Shown: positions 47,411-47,502 of the stretch, piece after piece | How the letters are laid out: every line of letters begins with the position of its first letter | How positions within the stretch are numbered: the first letter of the stretch is position 1 | IMG/VR virus record: IMGVR_UViG_3300033064_003504 | Coordinates: 1 to 47,502 of that record | DNA length: 47,502 bases | Origin: a virus | Reading direction: 5' to 3' (one strand) | The notes under the pieces: generated by a model | Databases searched by the model: none | Told to the model about the DNA's origin: nothing | Seen by the model: the letters and a program-made list of their open reading frames with translations, nothing else | Made by a program: the position numbers and the translations under genes

Positions 47411-47502
47411 AGTCTATTGTAGTGTTGCCTGAATTTGATCAGCTTGAGCATTCTCACCAGCAGCTCTGAGCTTTTTAATAAGATCCAATCTTGAAGCTCT
47501 TA
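47362..47502. repeat. Right copy of the 141-bp end overlap
   Basis: Identical to 1-141; see the left copy. Joining the two closes the circle and completes the 1378-residue and 386-residue genes in one operon. Confidence 0.95.

Noticed and set aside
1-47502. Genome-wide reassignment of TAG
   Set aside because: Several genes end in TAG with a close neighbour start (for example 53-55 and 2218-2220), so TAG is a normal stop; only one interrupted frame was found.
1-47502. Integrase, excisionase or attachment site
   Set aside because: No tyrosine or serine recombinase motif was seen; the XRE gene alone does not show lysogeny.

Overview
The window is the complete, circularly closing genome of a tailed double-stranded DNA phage. 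Its first 141 bases are repeated exactly as its last 141, so the unique circle is about 47,361 bp. An overlap of exactly 141 bp looks like an assembler k-mer overlap on a circular contig, not a biological terminal repeat. The virion genes (P22-like portal, acidic scaffold, coat protein, a gp4-like adaptor, a gp10-like beta-propeller stabilisation protein, three long coiled-coil or ejection-type proteins, no tape measure and no sheath) point to a podovirus-like particle. No integrase or excisionase was found. The host cannot be named from the sequence. Most genes lack Shine-Dalgarno sites, and no tRNA or rRNA was recognised.

Layout. (1) About 16.4 kb down to 1, continuing through the join to 47.4-42.9 kb, minus strand: the virion operon. 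In transcription order it holds a small membrane protein, portal, scaffold, coat, coiled-coil proteins, a fibre with 62-residue repeats, a glycine-rich adhesin, adaptor, stabilisation protein, T7-lysozyme-like amidase, holin-like protein, RusA resolvase, two coiled-coil proteins, a 1378-residue ejection-type protein and a small membrane protein. (2) 16.4-19.3 kb: an XRE regulator (+) convergent with the large terminase (-). The terminase carries an intein, and inside the intein an HNH endonuclease gene lies in another frame. (3) 19.3-20.5 kb (+): a virion protein interrupted by a late amber codon. (4) 26.2-20.5 kb (-): recombination and replication genes (PD-(D/E)XK nuclease, RecF/SMC-type ATPase, DEDDh exonuclease). 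(5) 31.3-26.3 kb (-): an envelope and lysis unit with many small proteins, an M23 peptidase and a membrane-anchored amidase made by an apparent programmed -1 frameshift. (6) 31.4-32.7 kb (+): three small, probably virion or surface proteins. (7) 36.1-32.7 kb (-): an early-type operon of small proteins plus a beta-clamp homologue with an SSB-like tail. (8) 36.2 kb (+): probable small terminase. (9) 36.8-37.9 kb: a largely non-coding control region. (10) 37.9-41.1 kb (+): GroES, GroEL and zinc-binding proteins. (11) 42.7-41.1 kb (-): DnaB helicase behind a structured leader.

How it works together. Three minus-strand operons start from sigma70-like promoters that share a YTTGG direct repeat with 11-bp spacing inside the promoter spacer, so they form an apparent regulon. 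The XRE protein is the obvious candidate regulator. DnaB, a clamp, a nuclease/ATPase pair, an exonuclease and RusA suggest the phage builds its own fork and recombination machinery around a host polymerase, since no polymerase gene was found. The phage chaperonin pair probably folds its virion proteins.

Translation signals are unusual. About thirty genes have a C-rich motif, typically ACCCC, 7-11 nt before the start codon where a Shine-Dalgarno site would be expected. Several others have a -10 element only 7-8 nt before the start codon, which predicts leaderless mRNAs. The most interesting items are this C-rich start signal, the out-of-frame endonuclease with its own promoter inside the terminase intein, the -1 frameshift joining a membrane anchor to an amidase, the pseudoknotted dnaB leader and the clamp with an SSB-type acidic tip.
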